A DNA stretch of 64,000 nucleotides, taken from Streptomyces specialis. Its GTDB lineage: Bacteria; Actinomycetota; Actinomycetes; Streptomycetales; Streptomycetaceae. The stretch lies in the NCBI RefSeq assembly GCF_001493375.1, contig NZ_LN929757.1, positions 62,001-126,000 of the forward strand. Reading direction: 5' to 3'. Positions 9,615 to 17,665 of this stretch are shown piece by piece. Numbering within the stretch: position 1 is the first letter of the stretch; every line of letters starts with the position of its first letter. The notes beneath the pieces are model-generated. The model saw only the letters and a list, made by a program, of their open reading frames with translations, made no database searches and was not told where the DNA came from. The translations under genes and the position numbers were made by a program.

Positions 9615-11173
9615 GGTGGTGGCGCGGGCGCCCGCTGCGCGCCCGCCTGGTGGCCTCCTCGATCGCCGTGCTCGCGGCCGTCCTGACCGTCATCGCCGTG
9701 GTGAGCACGGTGACCATCCGGGCGTTCCTGATGGACCAGCTGGACCAGCGCGTGTACGACGCGGGACAGCAGGCCGACGCCACGCTCGTCTTCTTCGGCC
9801 CGGGCGGTGACATGACCCCCGAGCTGTCCGGCCTGGACTTCCTGCGGGCCCCGGGCGTCGATCCGCGCGCCGTCGGGGCCCGCGTCCCGGACGACGGCCT
9901 CGTCACCGCCGGGGTGCTCGACGGCGGCCTCCCGCCGACGCTCGGACCGCTCACCCCGGAGCAGACCGCCGCCGTCCTCGGCACCCCGGGGGACGGCGAG
10001 CCGCACACCCGGACGCTCCCCGGCCTCGGCGACTACCGGCTGATCGCCGTCACCTCCGACCGGGAGGACGTCACGATCGTGACCGGCGTGCCCATGACCG
10101 CCCTCCAGGACGCCGTGAGCCAGGTCGTCGTCGTGGAGGTGGTCGTCGCCGCCGCCGGGCTCGTCCTCGCCGGACTCGCGCTCGCCGGCGTCGTCAAGCT
10201 GTCGCTGCGCCCCCTGCGCCGCGTCGCCGGCACCGCCCTGCGGGTCTCCGGACAGAACCTGCACGAGGGCGAGGTCGGCCTGCTGGAACGGGTCCCCGCC
10301 GCCGACACCGATCCGCGCACCGAGGTCGGCCAGGTCGGCGCCTCGCTGAACCGGCTGCTCGACCACGTCGCCGCCGCGCTCGCCGCCCGGCACGCCAGCG
10401 AGACACGGGTGCGCCGGTTCGTCGCCGACGCCGGCCACGAACTGCGCACCCCCCTCGCCTCCATCCGGGGCTACGCCGAGCTGACACGGCGCGGCCCCCT
10501 CGGCGCGCCCCCCGGCGGCGGCCGGCAGACGCTCCCGCCGGACGCCGCGTACGCGCTGGGGCGCGTCGAGTCCGAGGCCGCCCGGATGACGTCGCTGGTG
10601 GAGGACCTGCTGCTGCTGGCCCGGCTCGACGCGGGCCGCCCGCTGGAACGCGCCGCGGTGGACCTGTCCCCGCTGGTCATCGACGCGGTCAGCGACGCCC
10701 GCGCCGCCGGTCCCGGCCACCACTGGCGGCTGGACCTCCCCGACCACCCGGTGGACGTCGTCGCCGACCCGGCCCGGCTGCGGCAGGCGCTGGCCAACCT
10801 CCTCGCCAACGCCCGCACCCACCCCCCGCCCGGCACGGTGGTGACCGCCACGGTCCACCGGGAGACCGCCGCCCCCGGCGCGGCGGGCCTGGCCGCGCTG
10901 CGGATCACCGACGACGGCCCCGGCATCCCGCCGGACGTGCTGCCCCACGTCTTCGAACGGTTCGTCCGGGGCGACACCTCCCGCTCGCGGGCGGCCGGCA
11001 GCACCGGCCTCGGCCTGGCCATCGTCGCGGCGGTCGTCGGCGCGCACGGCGGCACCGTCGAGGCGGCGAGCGTGCCCGGACGCACCACGTTCACCGTCCG
11101 CTGGCCCGCGTGCGGGGAACCCGCGCCGGCCGGCGGTTCACAGCGGGCGCACAGCGACGGCACATCCGTCTGA
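9611..11173 (+). CDS. Sensor histidine kinase partner of the OmpR-type regulator
   Basis: The 520-residue kinase has two membrane helices (about residues 15-37 and 165-190) bounding an extracytoplasmic sensor region of about 130 residues. A HAMP domain, the phosphoacceptor helix FVADAGHELRTPLASIRG with its His, and an HATPase domain (N box ALANLLANARTH; G1 ITDDGPGIPP; G2 STGLGLAIV) follow. Its GTG start overlaps the regulator stop. The signal is unknown. The following genes for lipid-linked sugar transfer suggest a cell-envelope function. Confidence 0.93.
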   Translation: MRWWRGRPLRARLVASSIAVLAAVLTVIAVVSTVTIRAFLMDQLDQRVYDAGQQADATLVFFGPGGDMTPELSGLDFLRAPGVDPRAVGARVPDDGLVTAGVLDGGLPPTLGPLTPEQTAAVLGTPGDGEPHTRTLPGLGDYRLIAVTSDREDVTIVTGVPMTALQDAVSQVVVVEVVVAAAGLVLAGLALAGVVKLSLRPLRRVAGTALRVSGQNLHEGEVGLLERVPAADTDPRTEVGQVGASLNRLLDHVAAALAARHASETRVRRFVADAGHELRTPLASIRGYAELTRRGPLGAPPGGGRQTLPPDAAYALGRVESEAARMTSLVEDLLLLARLDAGRPLERAAVDLSPLVIDAVSDARAAGPGHHWRLDLPDHPVDVVADPARLRQALANLLANARTHPPPGTVVTATVHRETAAPGAAGLAALRITDDGPGIPPDVLPHVFERFVRGDTSRSRAAGSTGLGLAIVAAVVGAHGGTVEAASVPGRTTFTVRWPACGEPAPAGGSQRAHSDGTSV

Positions 11174-11176
11174 CAG
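11137..11176 (+). promoter_or_regulatory. Second array of the 11-bp-period direct repeats, before the glycosyltransferase
   Basis: Heptamers TTCACAG (11137), CGCACAG (11148), GGCACAT (11159, weaker) and CTGACAG (11170) repeat with the same 11-bp period as the array at 8797-8836. They overlap the last codons of the kinase gene and end 24 bp before the glycosyltransferase ATG at 11201. The shared unit suggests that the OmpR-type regulator controls the glycosyltransferase operon directly. Confidence 0.5.
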
Positions 11177-11200
11177 GCCCGGCCGGGAGCGTCCTCCGTC

Positions 11201-12055
11201 ATGGAGACACTCACCCCTCACACGGGCGCGCTGCCGGCCCGCCGCCCCGTTCCCGCCGCACGCGGCGTCCCGCTCCTGGACGTGGTGATCCCGGTCCACG
11301 ACGAGGAGCGCGACCTCGAACCGTGCGTCCGGCGGCTCCACGCCCACCTGCGCGGCACGTTCCCGTACCCCTTCCGCGTCACCATCGCCGACAACGCCAG
11401 CCGCGACGGCACGGCCCGCGTCGCCGCCGCGCTGGAACGGGACCTGCCCGAGGTCACCGCCGTCCACCTGCCGGAGAAGGGCCGCGGCCGGGCCCTGCGC
11501 CAGGTGTGGTCGGCCTCCGACGCGCCCGTCCTCGCCTACATGGACGTGGACCTGTCGACCGATCTGGCGGCGCTGCTGCCGCTGGTCGCGCCGCTGATCT
11601 CGGGCCACTCCGACCTGGCGATCGGCACCCGCCTCTCGCCCGGCTCCCGCGTGGTGCGCGGCCCCAAGCGGGAGATCGTCTCCCGCGCCTACAACCTGAT
11701 CCTGCGCACCACCCTCGCCACCCGCTTCTCCGACGCCCAGTGCGGCTTCAAGGCCGTCCGCAAGGACGTCGCGGAGCGGCTGCTGCCGATGGTCGCGGAC
11801 ACCGGCTGGTTCTTCGACACCGAGCTGCTGGTCGTCGCGGAACGGGCCGGGTTGCGCATCCACGAGGTGCCGGTCGACTGGGTGGACGATCCCGACAGCC
11901 GCGTCGACATCCTCGCCACCGCCGTCGCCGACCTGCGGGGCATCGCCCGGCTCGGCGGCGCGCTGGCCCGGGGACCTGTCTCTTCTACACCTCTGACGCT
12001 GCCGACGCAGAGGGGAGCATCCTGCTTGGCGGCGTCGGCCGCTGTATCAATCTGA
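11201..12055 (+). CDS. GT2 polyprenyl-phosphate glycosyltransferase, N-terminal part; 3' end is adapter artefact
   Basis: Residues 1-258 are a dolichyl/undecaprenyl-phosphate glycosyltransferase of the GT2 family: VVIPVHDEERDLEPCV at the nucleotide-sugar fold, YMDVDLSTDLAAL with the metal-binding DxD-like acids, and QCGFKAVRKD. From base 11976 onward the frame reads a degraded Nextera adapter, so the last 26 residues are not real. The natural gene very likely continues into the GtrA coding sequence at 12171, giving the known fused GT2-GtrA architecture. The role is to load a sugar onto undecaprenyl phosphate and flip it for the ArnT-like transferase encoded next. Confidence 0.8.
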   Translation: METLTPHTGALPARRPVPAARGVPLLDVVIPVHDEERDLEPCVRRLHAHLRGTFPYPFRVTIADNASRDGTARVAAALERDLPEVTAVHLPEKGRGRALRQVWSASDAPVLAYMDVDLSTDLAALLPLVAPLISGHSDLAIGTRLSPGSRVVRGPKREIVSRAYNLILRTTLATRFSDAQCGFKAVRKDVAERLLPMVADTGWFFDTELLVVAERAGLRIHEVPVDWVDDPDSRVDILATAVADLRGIARLGGALARGPVSSTPLTLPTQRGASCLAASAAVSI

Positions 12056-12170
12056 ATGAAATGAAGAAGACCACCCTTACCAGCATTAACCGTTTGCGTG
12101 TCGTGTACGACTAGCAACGAGCCCTACGTCTTCCGTGCCGTAGGCAGAGTCAGATGTGTAAAAGGGACAG
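11976..12170. other. Nextera adapter contamination (assembly artefact)
   Basis: Bases 11976 onward closely match the reverse complement of the Nextera read-1 adapter (CTGTCTCTTcTACACcTCTG, then ACGCTGCCGACG). The block ends at 12170 with a copy in the other direction (AGATGTGTAaAAGgGACAG). Between them, GGCGGCGTCGGCCGCTGTAT resembles degraded P5 flow-cell sequence. Low-GC filler follows. None of this is genomic, and an unknown number of genomic bases may be missing here. Confidence 0.93.
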
Positions 12171-12571
12171 CCCTCGCCTACGTCCTGCTGTTCGTCGCCC
12201 TGCGCGGGCCCGCCGGATCGCAGGCCGCGAACGCGCTGGCGCTGCTGCTGACCGCGATCGGCAACACGGCCGCCAACCGCCGCCTCACCTTCGGCGTGCG
12301 CGGCCGAGCGCGGGCCACCCGGCACCAGGCGCAGGGCCTGGTGGTGTTCCTGCTCGGGCTCGCCCTGACCAGCGGCTCCCTGGCCGCGCTGCACGCGTCC
12401 GGCACCTCCCCGTCCCGGCCGGTGGAGCTGACGGTGCTCGTCGCGGCCAACCTGGCCGCCACCCTGGCGCGTTTCCTGCTCTTCCGCGCCTGGGTCTTCC
12501 GCGCCCCCCGTACCGGAACCGCTCCCGGTTCCGACCTCGTTGAGAACTCCAGGAAGCAGACCCGACGATGA
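12171..12571 (+). CDS. GtrA-like membrane domain, C-terminal part of the split glycosyltransferase
   Basis: The frame from 12171 to 12571 encodes about 133 residues with three to four membrane helices (LAYVLLFVALRGPAG, AANALALLLTAIGNTAANRR, LVVFLLGLALTSGSLAALHA). The conserved NRRLTFG box of GtrA proteins is present. GtrA proteins flip or assist polyprenyl-phosphate sugars. The start is missing because of the adapter block. The coding sequence is most simply the C-terminal half of the gene beginning at 11201. Its stop overlaps the next gene (ATGA), so the operon continues. Confidence 0.8.
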
Positions 12572-14634
12572 CCGCGACCCCCGTTCCCGCCCCGGCGGCA
12601 CGCGCCGGCGACCCGCCCTGGGCCAGGCCCGCCCTGCTCGCCCTTCTCGCGCTGACCGCGCTGCTGTACCTGTGGAACCTCGACGCCTCCGGCTGGGCCA
12701 ACGCCTACTACGCGGCGGCGGCACAGGCGGGCTCCGAGAGCTGGAAGGCGTTCCTGTTCGGCTCCTTCGACGCGGGCAACTCCATCACGGTCGACAAGAC
12801 CCCCGCGTCGCTGTGGGTGATGGCGCTGTCGGCCCGGCTCTTCGGCGTCAACTCCTGGAGCGTCCTGGCCCCGCAGGCCCTGATGGGCGCGGCCACGGCG
12901 GGCGTGCTGTACGCGGCCGTGCGCCGCAGGTTCGGCGCGGGCACCGGGCTGCTGGCCGCCGCGGCGTTCGCCCTCACCCCGGTCACGGCCCTGATGTTCC
13001 GCTACAACAATCCCGACGCGCTGCTGGTGCTGCTGCTCGTCGTGGCGGCCTGGGCGGTGCTGCGGGCCGTCGAGGACGGGCGGACCGGCTGGCTGGTGCT
13101 GGCGGGCGGCTGCGTCGGTCTCGGCTTCCTGACCAAGATGCTCCAGGCGTTCCTGGTGCTGCCCGCGCTGGCCCTGGCCTATCTGGTGTGCGCGCCGACC
13201 GGGCTCTACCGGCGGATCGGGCAACTGCTGGTCGGCGGGCTGGCGTTGGTGGTGTCCGCCGGCTGGTGGGTCGCGCTGGTCGAGCTGTGGCCGGAGAACT
13301 CCCGCCCGTACATCGGGGGTTCGCAGGAGAACAGCATCCTGGAGCTGACCCTCGGCTACAACGGGCTGGGCCGGCTGAACGGCGAGGAGACCGGCAGCGT
13401 CGGCGGCGGCGGAATGATCGTCGTCGGCCCGAACGGCGACGTGTCCCAGCAGGCCACGGGCGGCTGGGGTGAGACCGGCATCGGCCGCCTGTTCGACACC
13501 GGGATGGGCGGCCAGATCGCGTGGCTGCTGCCCGCTTCCCTGGCGCTGCTCGCCGCCGGTCTGTGGACCGTCCGCCGCCTGCCGCGCACCAGCCCGGCCC
13601 GGGCCGCGTTCCTGCTGTGGGGGGCGTGGCTGCTCACGCACTGGCTGGTGTTCAGCTACATGCGCGGCATCTTCCACGAGTACTACAACGTGGCGCTGGC
13701 ACCGGGCATCGCGGCCGTGACCGCCATGGGCGCGGCGGTGCTGTGGAAACGGCGGCGCCGCCCGGCCGCGGCGGTCACCCTCGCGGCCGTGACCGCCGGA
13801 ACGGCCTGGTGGTCGTACGTGCTGCTCGACCGCGTGGGGGAGTGGCACCCGTGGCTGCGGTACGCGGTGGCGGCGGCCGGACTGGTGGCGACCCTCGGGC
13901 TGCTCGCGCCGCTCCTGCCCGCCGCCCGGCGCGTTCCCCGGCGCGCGGCGGCGCGGGCGGGTCTGGTGGTGGCCGCCGCGGCGCTGCTGACGGCGCTGGC
14001 CGGCCCCGCCGCGTTCGCCCTGGCGACCGTGGCCACCCCGGACGAGGGGTCGATCCCGCTGGCCGGTCCCGACCTGCCGGGCGCGGGCCTGCCCGGCCCG
14101 CAGCTCACCGGCGGCCAGGCGCCCCCGGCCGGGGCCGAGACGCCGGATGGCAACAGCGGGCCCGCCCCGAACCAGTTGGTCCTCGCGGGCCAGGACGGCA
14201 GCGGCGGCACGGGCGGCCTGCTCGACAGCAGCGAGCCCGGCGAGGAGCTGACCGCCGTGCTGGAGGAGGACAGCGACTCCTACACCTGGGTCGCCGCCGT
14301 GACCGGCGCCCAGAGCGCCTCCGGCTACCAGCTCGCCACCGGCGACCCCGTCATGCCCCTCGGCGGCTTCAACGGCACCGATCCGTCACCCACCCTGGAG
14401 CAGTTCCGGCATCTGGTGAGCACCGGCCGCGTCCACTACTACATCGAGGGCGGCGGCATCACGGCCCTCCAGGGCCCGGCCGACCCGGCGGACCCCTACG
14501 CCCCGCCCCTGCCGATCCTGCCGGGCGGGGAGGACGGCAGCGAGTCCGCGCGGATCGCCGACTGGGTCACGGAGAACTTCACCCCCGTCACCGTTGACGG
14601 CGTGACGCTCTACGACCTGTCAGCCCCCGCCTGA
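12568..14634 (+). CDS. ArnT/YkcB-like membrane glycosyltransferase (GT83/PMT_2)
   Basis: The 688-residue protein has about eleven membrane helices in the first 500 residues and a soluble C-terminal domain. The first extracytoplasmic loop has the catalytic acid context (GWANAYYAAAAQAG), followed by DKTPASLWVMALSARLFGVN and MFRYNNPDALLVLLL, all typical of YkcB/ArnT-like lipid-sugar transferases in actinobacteria. It would transfer a sugar from the polyprenyl-phosphate donor made by the upstream GT2-GtrA protein to an envelope acceptor. Its ATG overlaps the GtrA stop by 4 bp. Its 3' end overlaps the convergent phosphotriesterase-like gene by 15 bp. Confidence 0.9.
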   Translation: MTATPVPAPAARAGDPPWARPALLALLALTALLYLWNLDASGWANAYYAAAAQAGSESWKAFLFGSFDAGNSITVDKTPASLWVMALSARLFGVNSWSVLAPQALMGAATAGVLYAAVRRRFGAGTGLLAAAAFALTPVTALMFRYNNPDALLVLLLVVAAWAVLRAVEDGRTGWLVLAGGCVGLGFLTKMLQAFLVLPALALAYLVCAPTGLYRRIGQLLVGGLALVVSAGWWVALVELWPENSRPYIGGSQENSILELTLGYNGLGRLNGEETGSVGGGGMIVVGPNGDVSQQATGGWGETGIGRLFDTGMGGQIAWLLPASLALLAAGLWTVRRLPRTSPARAAFLLWGAWLLTHWLVFSYMRGIFHEYYNVALAPGIAAVTAMGAAVLWKRRRRPAAAVTLAAVTAGTAWWSYVLLDRVGEWHPWLRYAVAAAGLVATLGLLAPLLPAARRVPRRAAARAGLVVAAAALLTALAGPAAFALATVATPDEGSIPLAGPDLPGAGLPGPQLTGGQAPPAGAETPDGNSGPAPNQLVLAGQDGSGGTGGLLDSSEPGEELTAVLEEDSDSYTWVAAVTGAQSASGYQLATGDPVMPLGGFNGTDPSPTLEQFRHLVSTGRVHYYIEGGGITALQGPADPADPYAPPLPILPGGEDGSESARIADWVTENFTPVTVDGVTLYDLSAPA

Positions 14635-15597
14635 TCCACCGTCACCGCCCGTGGCCCACACGGTCGCGAAGGCCCGGGCCGGGTTCGCCCCGAGGAACAG
14701 CGCGGCCACCTCCGGGCCCAGCTCGCGACGGACGCGGGCGGCCGTTCCCGTCAGCAGACCCGGCAGACAGCCCCGCGCGGCGGCCGTGGTGGTGTCGGCC
14801 CCCAGCAGCACCCGACCGGCGTGCCCTGCCTCGACGAGCGCGGCGAGGCAGGGCAACAGCCGCCCGTCGGTGGCGCGGTGGGCGGGTGAGGGGCCGTCGA
14901 AGGCCAGGTACGCGCCCGCTCCGGCCGCCTGCCGGTGGATCCGCGGATCCACCGGCAGGCGGCCGAGGTGTCCCAGGATCACCCGGTGCGGCGGCACGCC
15001 GTGGCGCGCGCAGAGCAGGTCCAGCACCTCCGGGGCACCGGCGCCGCCCTCCAGGTGGACGCCGATCGGTGCCCCGGTGGCGTGGTGGGCGGTCGCCGCC
15101 GCCGCGAAGACGTGCCGGGTGTGGGCGTCGGGGCCGTGGAGCCCGCCGGCCACCTTGATCAGGCCCGCCCGGACCGCCCGCACGGCAGGCACGCCGTCCG
15201 CGCCGGGGGCGCCGCCGAGGGGGATGCCCCGGGTCAGCTCGGTGACGAAGCGCTCCGCGAGACCGTCCAGGAGGCGGCGCAGGGCGTGCGGGTCGTAGTG
15301 GACGGCCTGGTGCAGGCCGGTCGCGGCGATGATGTGGACGCCGGTGGACCGGGACAGTCCCGGGAGCGCGCGGGCCCCGCGGCCCATGCCGATGGGGGTC
15401 CACTGGGCGACCGAGGCGCCGCCGAGGGCGGCGAAGGCGCGCAGCTCCGCCCCGGCCGCCGCCGCGTCCGTCAGCTCCTGGCCGGGCAGTCGCGGGGTCC
15501 GCAGGAAGAGGTGGTCGTGCGCGTCGCAGACGCCGAGGTCGCCGGGGGAGATGTCACCGAGGACCGTCCGCACCGCCGCGCCCGGCACGGCCGTCAT
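14620..15597 (-). CDS. Phosphotriesterase family metal-dependent hydrolase
   Basis: This 325-residue TIM-barrel hydrolase keeps the binuclear-metal ligands of the family: HxH in CDAHDHLF (about residues 25-30), the bridging Lys in AGLIKVAGG, His in IGVHLEGGAG, His in VILGHLGRLP, and Asp in VLLGADTTT. Related proteins include lactonases and phosphotriesterase-homology proteins; true organophosphate activity should not be assumed. Its ATG overlaps the stop of the carboxymuconolactone-decarboxylase-like gene (ATGA), so both form one operon reading from 16034. A perfect 44-bp palindrome lies inside the gene at 14922-14965. Confidence 0.88.
   Translation of the reverse strand: MTAVPGAAVRTVLGDISPGDLGVCDAHDHLFLRTPRLPGQELTDAAAAGAELRAFAALGGASVAQWTPIGMGRGARALPGLSRSTGVHIIAATGLHQAVHYDPHALRRLLDGLAERFVTELTRGIPLGGAPGADGVPAVRAVRAGLIKVAGGLHGPDAHTRHVFAAAATAHHATGAPIGVHLEGGAGAPEVLDLLCARHGVPPHRVILGHLGRLPVDPRIHRQAAGAGAYLAFDGPSPAHRATDGRLLPCLAALVEAGHAGRVLLGADTTTAAARGCLPGLLTGTAARVRRELGPEVAALFLGANPARAFATVWATGGDGGSGGG
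14922..14965. repeat. Perfect 44-bp palindrome inside the phosphotriesterase-like gene
   Basis: The 44 bases read identically on both strands with no spacer. The centre is the SacII-like CCGCGG at 14941-14946, flanked by GGAT/ATCC and longer arms. The reading frame across it (LGRLPVDPRIHRQAAGAG on the minus strand) still aligns with the family, so it is not an obvious insertion. It could be chance reinforced by GC bias, a regulatory cruciform or an assembly fold-back. Confidence 0.8.
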
Positions 15598-16034
15598 CCC
15601 TCCGTCCCCTCGGCCGGTCCGGGGCCGGTGCCCGGCAGCACCGCCGAGGCGACGCGCAGCCCGGCCAGCGCCTTCGGCACACCGACGTACGGGGCCAGGT
15701 GCACGAAGACCTCGACGATCTCGCGCGGCGTCATGCCGACGCGCAGCGCGGTCCGCACATGCCCGGTGAGCTGCGGCTCCACGCCCCCCAGCGCCGTGAG
15801 CGCGGCGAGCGTGGCCACCTGCCGGTCTCTCGGCGACAGCCCCTCGCGCTGGTACAGGCCGCCGAACAGGGCGGTGACGATCCAGTCCGCGAACCCGGGC
15901 GCGTGCGCCTCCAGGCCGGGCAGGGCCTCCCCTTGCGTGGCCTCGTCCTGGAGGACGGCCAGCAGCGCGTAGCCGGCCTCCCGGTCGAGAACCGCCGGCC
16001 GCAGCCGCCCCGCCAGGGTCTCTCTCTGCTCCAC
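15594..16034 (-). CDS. Carboxymuconolactone decarboxylase family protein (PcaC-like)
   Basis: The 146-residue protein belongs to the PcaC/AhpD-like fold by its core LSPRDRQVATLAALTALGGV and REIVEVFVHLAPYVGVPKAL. It lacks the CxxC of AhpD-type peroxidase-reductases, which places it nearer gamma-carboxymuconolactone decarboxylases. It is the first gene of a two-gene operon with the phosphotriesterase-like hydrolase. Together they may process a lactone-type substrate. The promoter region, with four GTAAC/GTTAC half-sites, is shared with the divergent CGNR regulator. Confidence 0.85.
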   Translation of the reverse strand: MEQRETLAGRLRPAVLDREAGYALLAVLQDEATQGEALPGLEAHAPGFADWIVTALFGGLYQREGLSPRDRQVATLAALTALGGVEPQLTGHVRTALRVGMTPREIVEVFVHLAPYVGVPKALAGLRVASAVLPGTGPGPAEGTEG

Positions 16035-16059
16035 CGCTCCACTCCTCGACGTGTCCGGT

Positions 16060-16115
16060 GTAACGGGACAGGCGTTACGGCGTGACCGTAGCAGACGTAA
16101 CGCCTGAGCCGTTAC
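16060..16115. promoter_or_regulatory. Divergent operator with four GTAAC/GTTAC half-sites
   Basis: Half-sites lie at 16060-16064 (GTAAC), 16074-16078 (GTTAC), 16097-16101 (GTAAC) and 16111-16115 (GTTAC). They form two similar inverted repeats (9-bp spacers between the 5-bp halves). A longer inverted repeat, CAGGCGTTACG at 16069-16079 against CGTAACGCCTG at 16096-16106, joins them. The element sits between the divergent hydrolase operon and the CGNR regulator, so it is the natural operator for that regulator. Confidence 0.65.
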
Positions 16116-16125
16116 GATGGGGTGT

Positions 16126-16707
16126 GTGGCAGATGAACGGCTCCTCGCGTTCCGGTTCGACTGCGGCGCCCCGTGGCTGAACCTGCTGGCGACCCGTGGA
16201 CGCGCCTTCGGTGGCCGGCCCGTCGAACGGCTCTACTCCCCGGCGCGCCTCACCGAGTGGCTGGCGCGCGGCGAGCTGGCGCCCGCGCGCGCGGCCGACC
16301 GGTCCGACCTGGAACGCGCCCGGGAGCTGCGGGAGACGCTGCGCGCGCTCGCCCTGCCCACCGTCGCGGGCGACCCGCCGCCCGCCGACGCCGCCGCCGC
16401 GCTGACCGGTTTCCTCGCCGCGCACGACGACCCGGTCCGGCTCGCCACGGGCGACCGCCTCACGCGTCCCGCCCCGGCGACGGCGACCGCCGCCCTGGCC
16501 CGCGTCGCTCGCCAGGCCGTGGACCACCTCACCGGACCCGGACGGCACACGCTCAAGACCTGCCCGGAGCTGGACTGCCGCGCCGTGTTCGCCGACACCA
16601 CCGACCGCCGCCGCTGGTGCCCCTCACCCGCCTGCGCCAGCCGGGGCCGCGTCCGCGCCCTGCGCGCCCGGCGCGGCGACGGACCGGCGTCCCCGCCCGC
16701 CCGGTGA
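16126..16707 (+). CDS. CGNR zinc-finger / ABATE domain transcriptional regulator
   Basis: The protein of about 193 residues has the N-terminal ABATE ligand-sensing domain (FRFDCGAPWLNLLATRGRAF) and a C-terminal zinc-finger helix. Cys residues are in TCPELDCRAVFAD and WCPSPACASRGR; the last box is CASR instead of the usual CGNR. I use the GTG at 16126 because family members start directly with this sequence. The ATG at 16117 is an alternative. A possible -10 TACGAT at 16113-16118 would give an almost leaderless message from the GTG. It probably controls the divergent hydrolase operon and itself. Confidence 0.82.
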   Translation: MADERLLAFRFDCGAPWLNLLATRGRAFGGRPVERLYSPARLTEWLARGELAPARAADRSDLERARELRETLRALALPTVAGDPPPADAAAALTGFLAAHDDPVRLATGDRLTRPAPATATAALARVARQAVDHLTGPGRHTLKTCPELDCRAVFADTTDRRRWCPSPACASRGRVRALRARRGDGPASPPAR

Positions 16708-16852
16708 AAAACCCGGCGAAGCCGTTACCGTGCCCGCGCCACGACTTTCCGTGAGTCCATACCGCGCCGGAATAACGCCCTCCGACACGAGGCACCCGTC
16801 GGAGCGGGCCCGAGTTTTCCAGTTCGGTGGAAAGCGCTCCCCCTGATGGCCC

Positions 16853-16858
16853 TATACT
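16853..16858 (+). promoter_or_regulatory. Predicted -10 box giving a leaderless lsr2-like transcript
   Basis: TATACT lies six bases before the ATG at 16865, with no ribosome-binding site between them. Transcription about seven bases downstream of this box would begin at the ATG. Leaderless mRNAs are common in Streptomyces. Confidence 0.5.
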
Positions 16859-16864
16859 CCGCCC

Positions 16865-17179
16865 ATGGCCAAGAAAGTTGTCACTGTCTACACCGATGAC
16901 CTCACCGGGGCGGAAGCCGAGGATGTCGGTACCCACACTTTTTCGCTCGACGGCGTGAACTACGAGATCGACCTCACGGGCGATTCCTTCGACAAGCTGG
17001 TCGAAGCCCTGGGTCCGTTCATCGACGCGGGACGGAAGACGGGCCGCACTCCCCGGACCGGAGCAGCGGTCAAGCGCCCCACATCGACTCCCTCCCAGGA
17101 CTCCGCGAAGATCCGCGAGTGGGCGAAGGAGAACGGCTTCCAGGTCAGCGAGCGCGGCCGGGGCTTTATCATTGTGTGA
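16865..17179 (+). CDS. lsr2: Lsr2-family nucleoid protein, C-terminus lost to an assembly artefact
   Basis: The N-terminal dimerisation domain is intact (MAKKVVTVYTDDLTG, then FSLDGVNYEIDLTGDSFDKL). The C-terminal DNA-binding domain begins normally (KIREWAKENGFQVSERGR, with the RGR AT-hook core). After about base 17162 the sequence turns into AT-rich filler and a degraded adapter. The last residues GFIIV are therefore not real, and the usual ending of some ten further residues is missing. Lsr2 binds AT-rich DNA and silences acquired genes. Streptomycetes usually carry two paralogues, and I cannot tell which this is. Confidence 0.85.
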   Translation: MAKKVVTVYTDDLTGAEAEDVGTHTFSLDGVNYEIDLTGDSFDKLVEALGPFIDAGRKTGRTPRTGAAVKRPTSTPSQDSAKIREWAKENGFQVSERGRGFIIV

Positions 17180-17291
17180 AATACAGTTTATATTTTGTTT
17201 GGTGGAGCAAGTTTTTTTTTTTTTCAAAGAAAAGAACGGAAAGCAAGTTTCCCCCCTGTCGCGGGGGCGGGGAGTTGTGTATAGGAGACGG
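17164..17291. other. AT-rich filler plus degraded Nextera read-2 adapter (assembly artefact)
   Basis: Bases 17258-17291 align with the Nextera read-2 adapter (GTCgCGgGGGCgCGGAG-like, then AGtTGTGTATAgGAGACgG). Before them lies AT-rich, homopolymer-bearing sequence (a T run at 17211-17224) unlike anything else in the window. It interrupts the lsr2 coding sequence. Confidence 0.85.
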
Positions 17292-17665
17292 CAGAGAAGA
17301 CCCCCCCCCGCCATTCCCGCCTTTCCACCCGGCCCGAGCCGCCAGGGGCGAGCCGCTGCGGAGACGATGACGGGCTTCCCACTCGTTGCCGCCGCCGAGA
17401 ACCCGATCCGAGCCCCGCGCATCCCGTTTCGCTATGCCGCGCAGTTCGCCGGGCACTTCCCGGCCCGGGCGATGAGGGACTCATCCTCCGCCCTCCGAAC
17501 ACCGTCCGACTCGAACACCGCGCGACAGTTTTCCCTCACGCGCGCGTCCCTTCCGGCGGTACGTCCGGACAGAGCCCTCTGACCTGACCGGCCGGGCTCC
17601 ATCGCCCGAACCGGAGACCCGCCGGGCGCTCGTAGACTGTCACGCACGGTTCTCAAGGAGGAACG
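17292..17665. other. No gene recognised
   Basis: This 374-bp stretch between the adapter block and the next gene has open frames but no coding-type codon bias or recognisable protein. The last bases carry the strong ribosome-binding site AAGGAGG at 17655-17661 for the gene at 17666. Because of the artefact on the left, its true neighbour is unknown. Confidence 0.5.

Noticed and set aside
17164..17257. AT-rich island that could be a natural Lsr2 target or transferred DNA
   Set aside because: It adjoins an adapter and interrupts a conserved reading frame, so it is filler.
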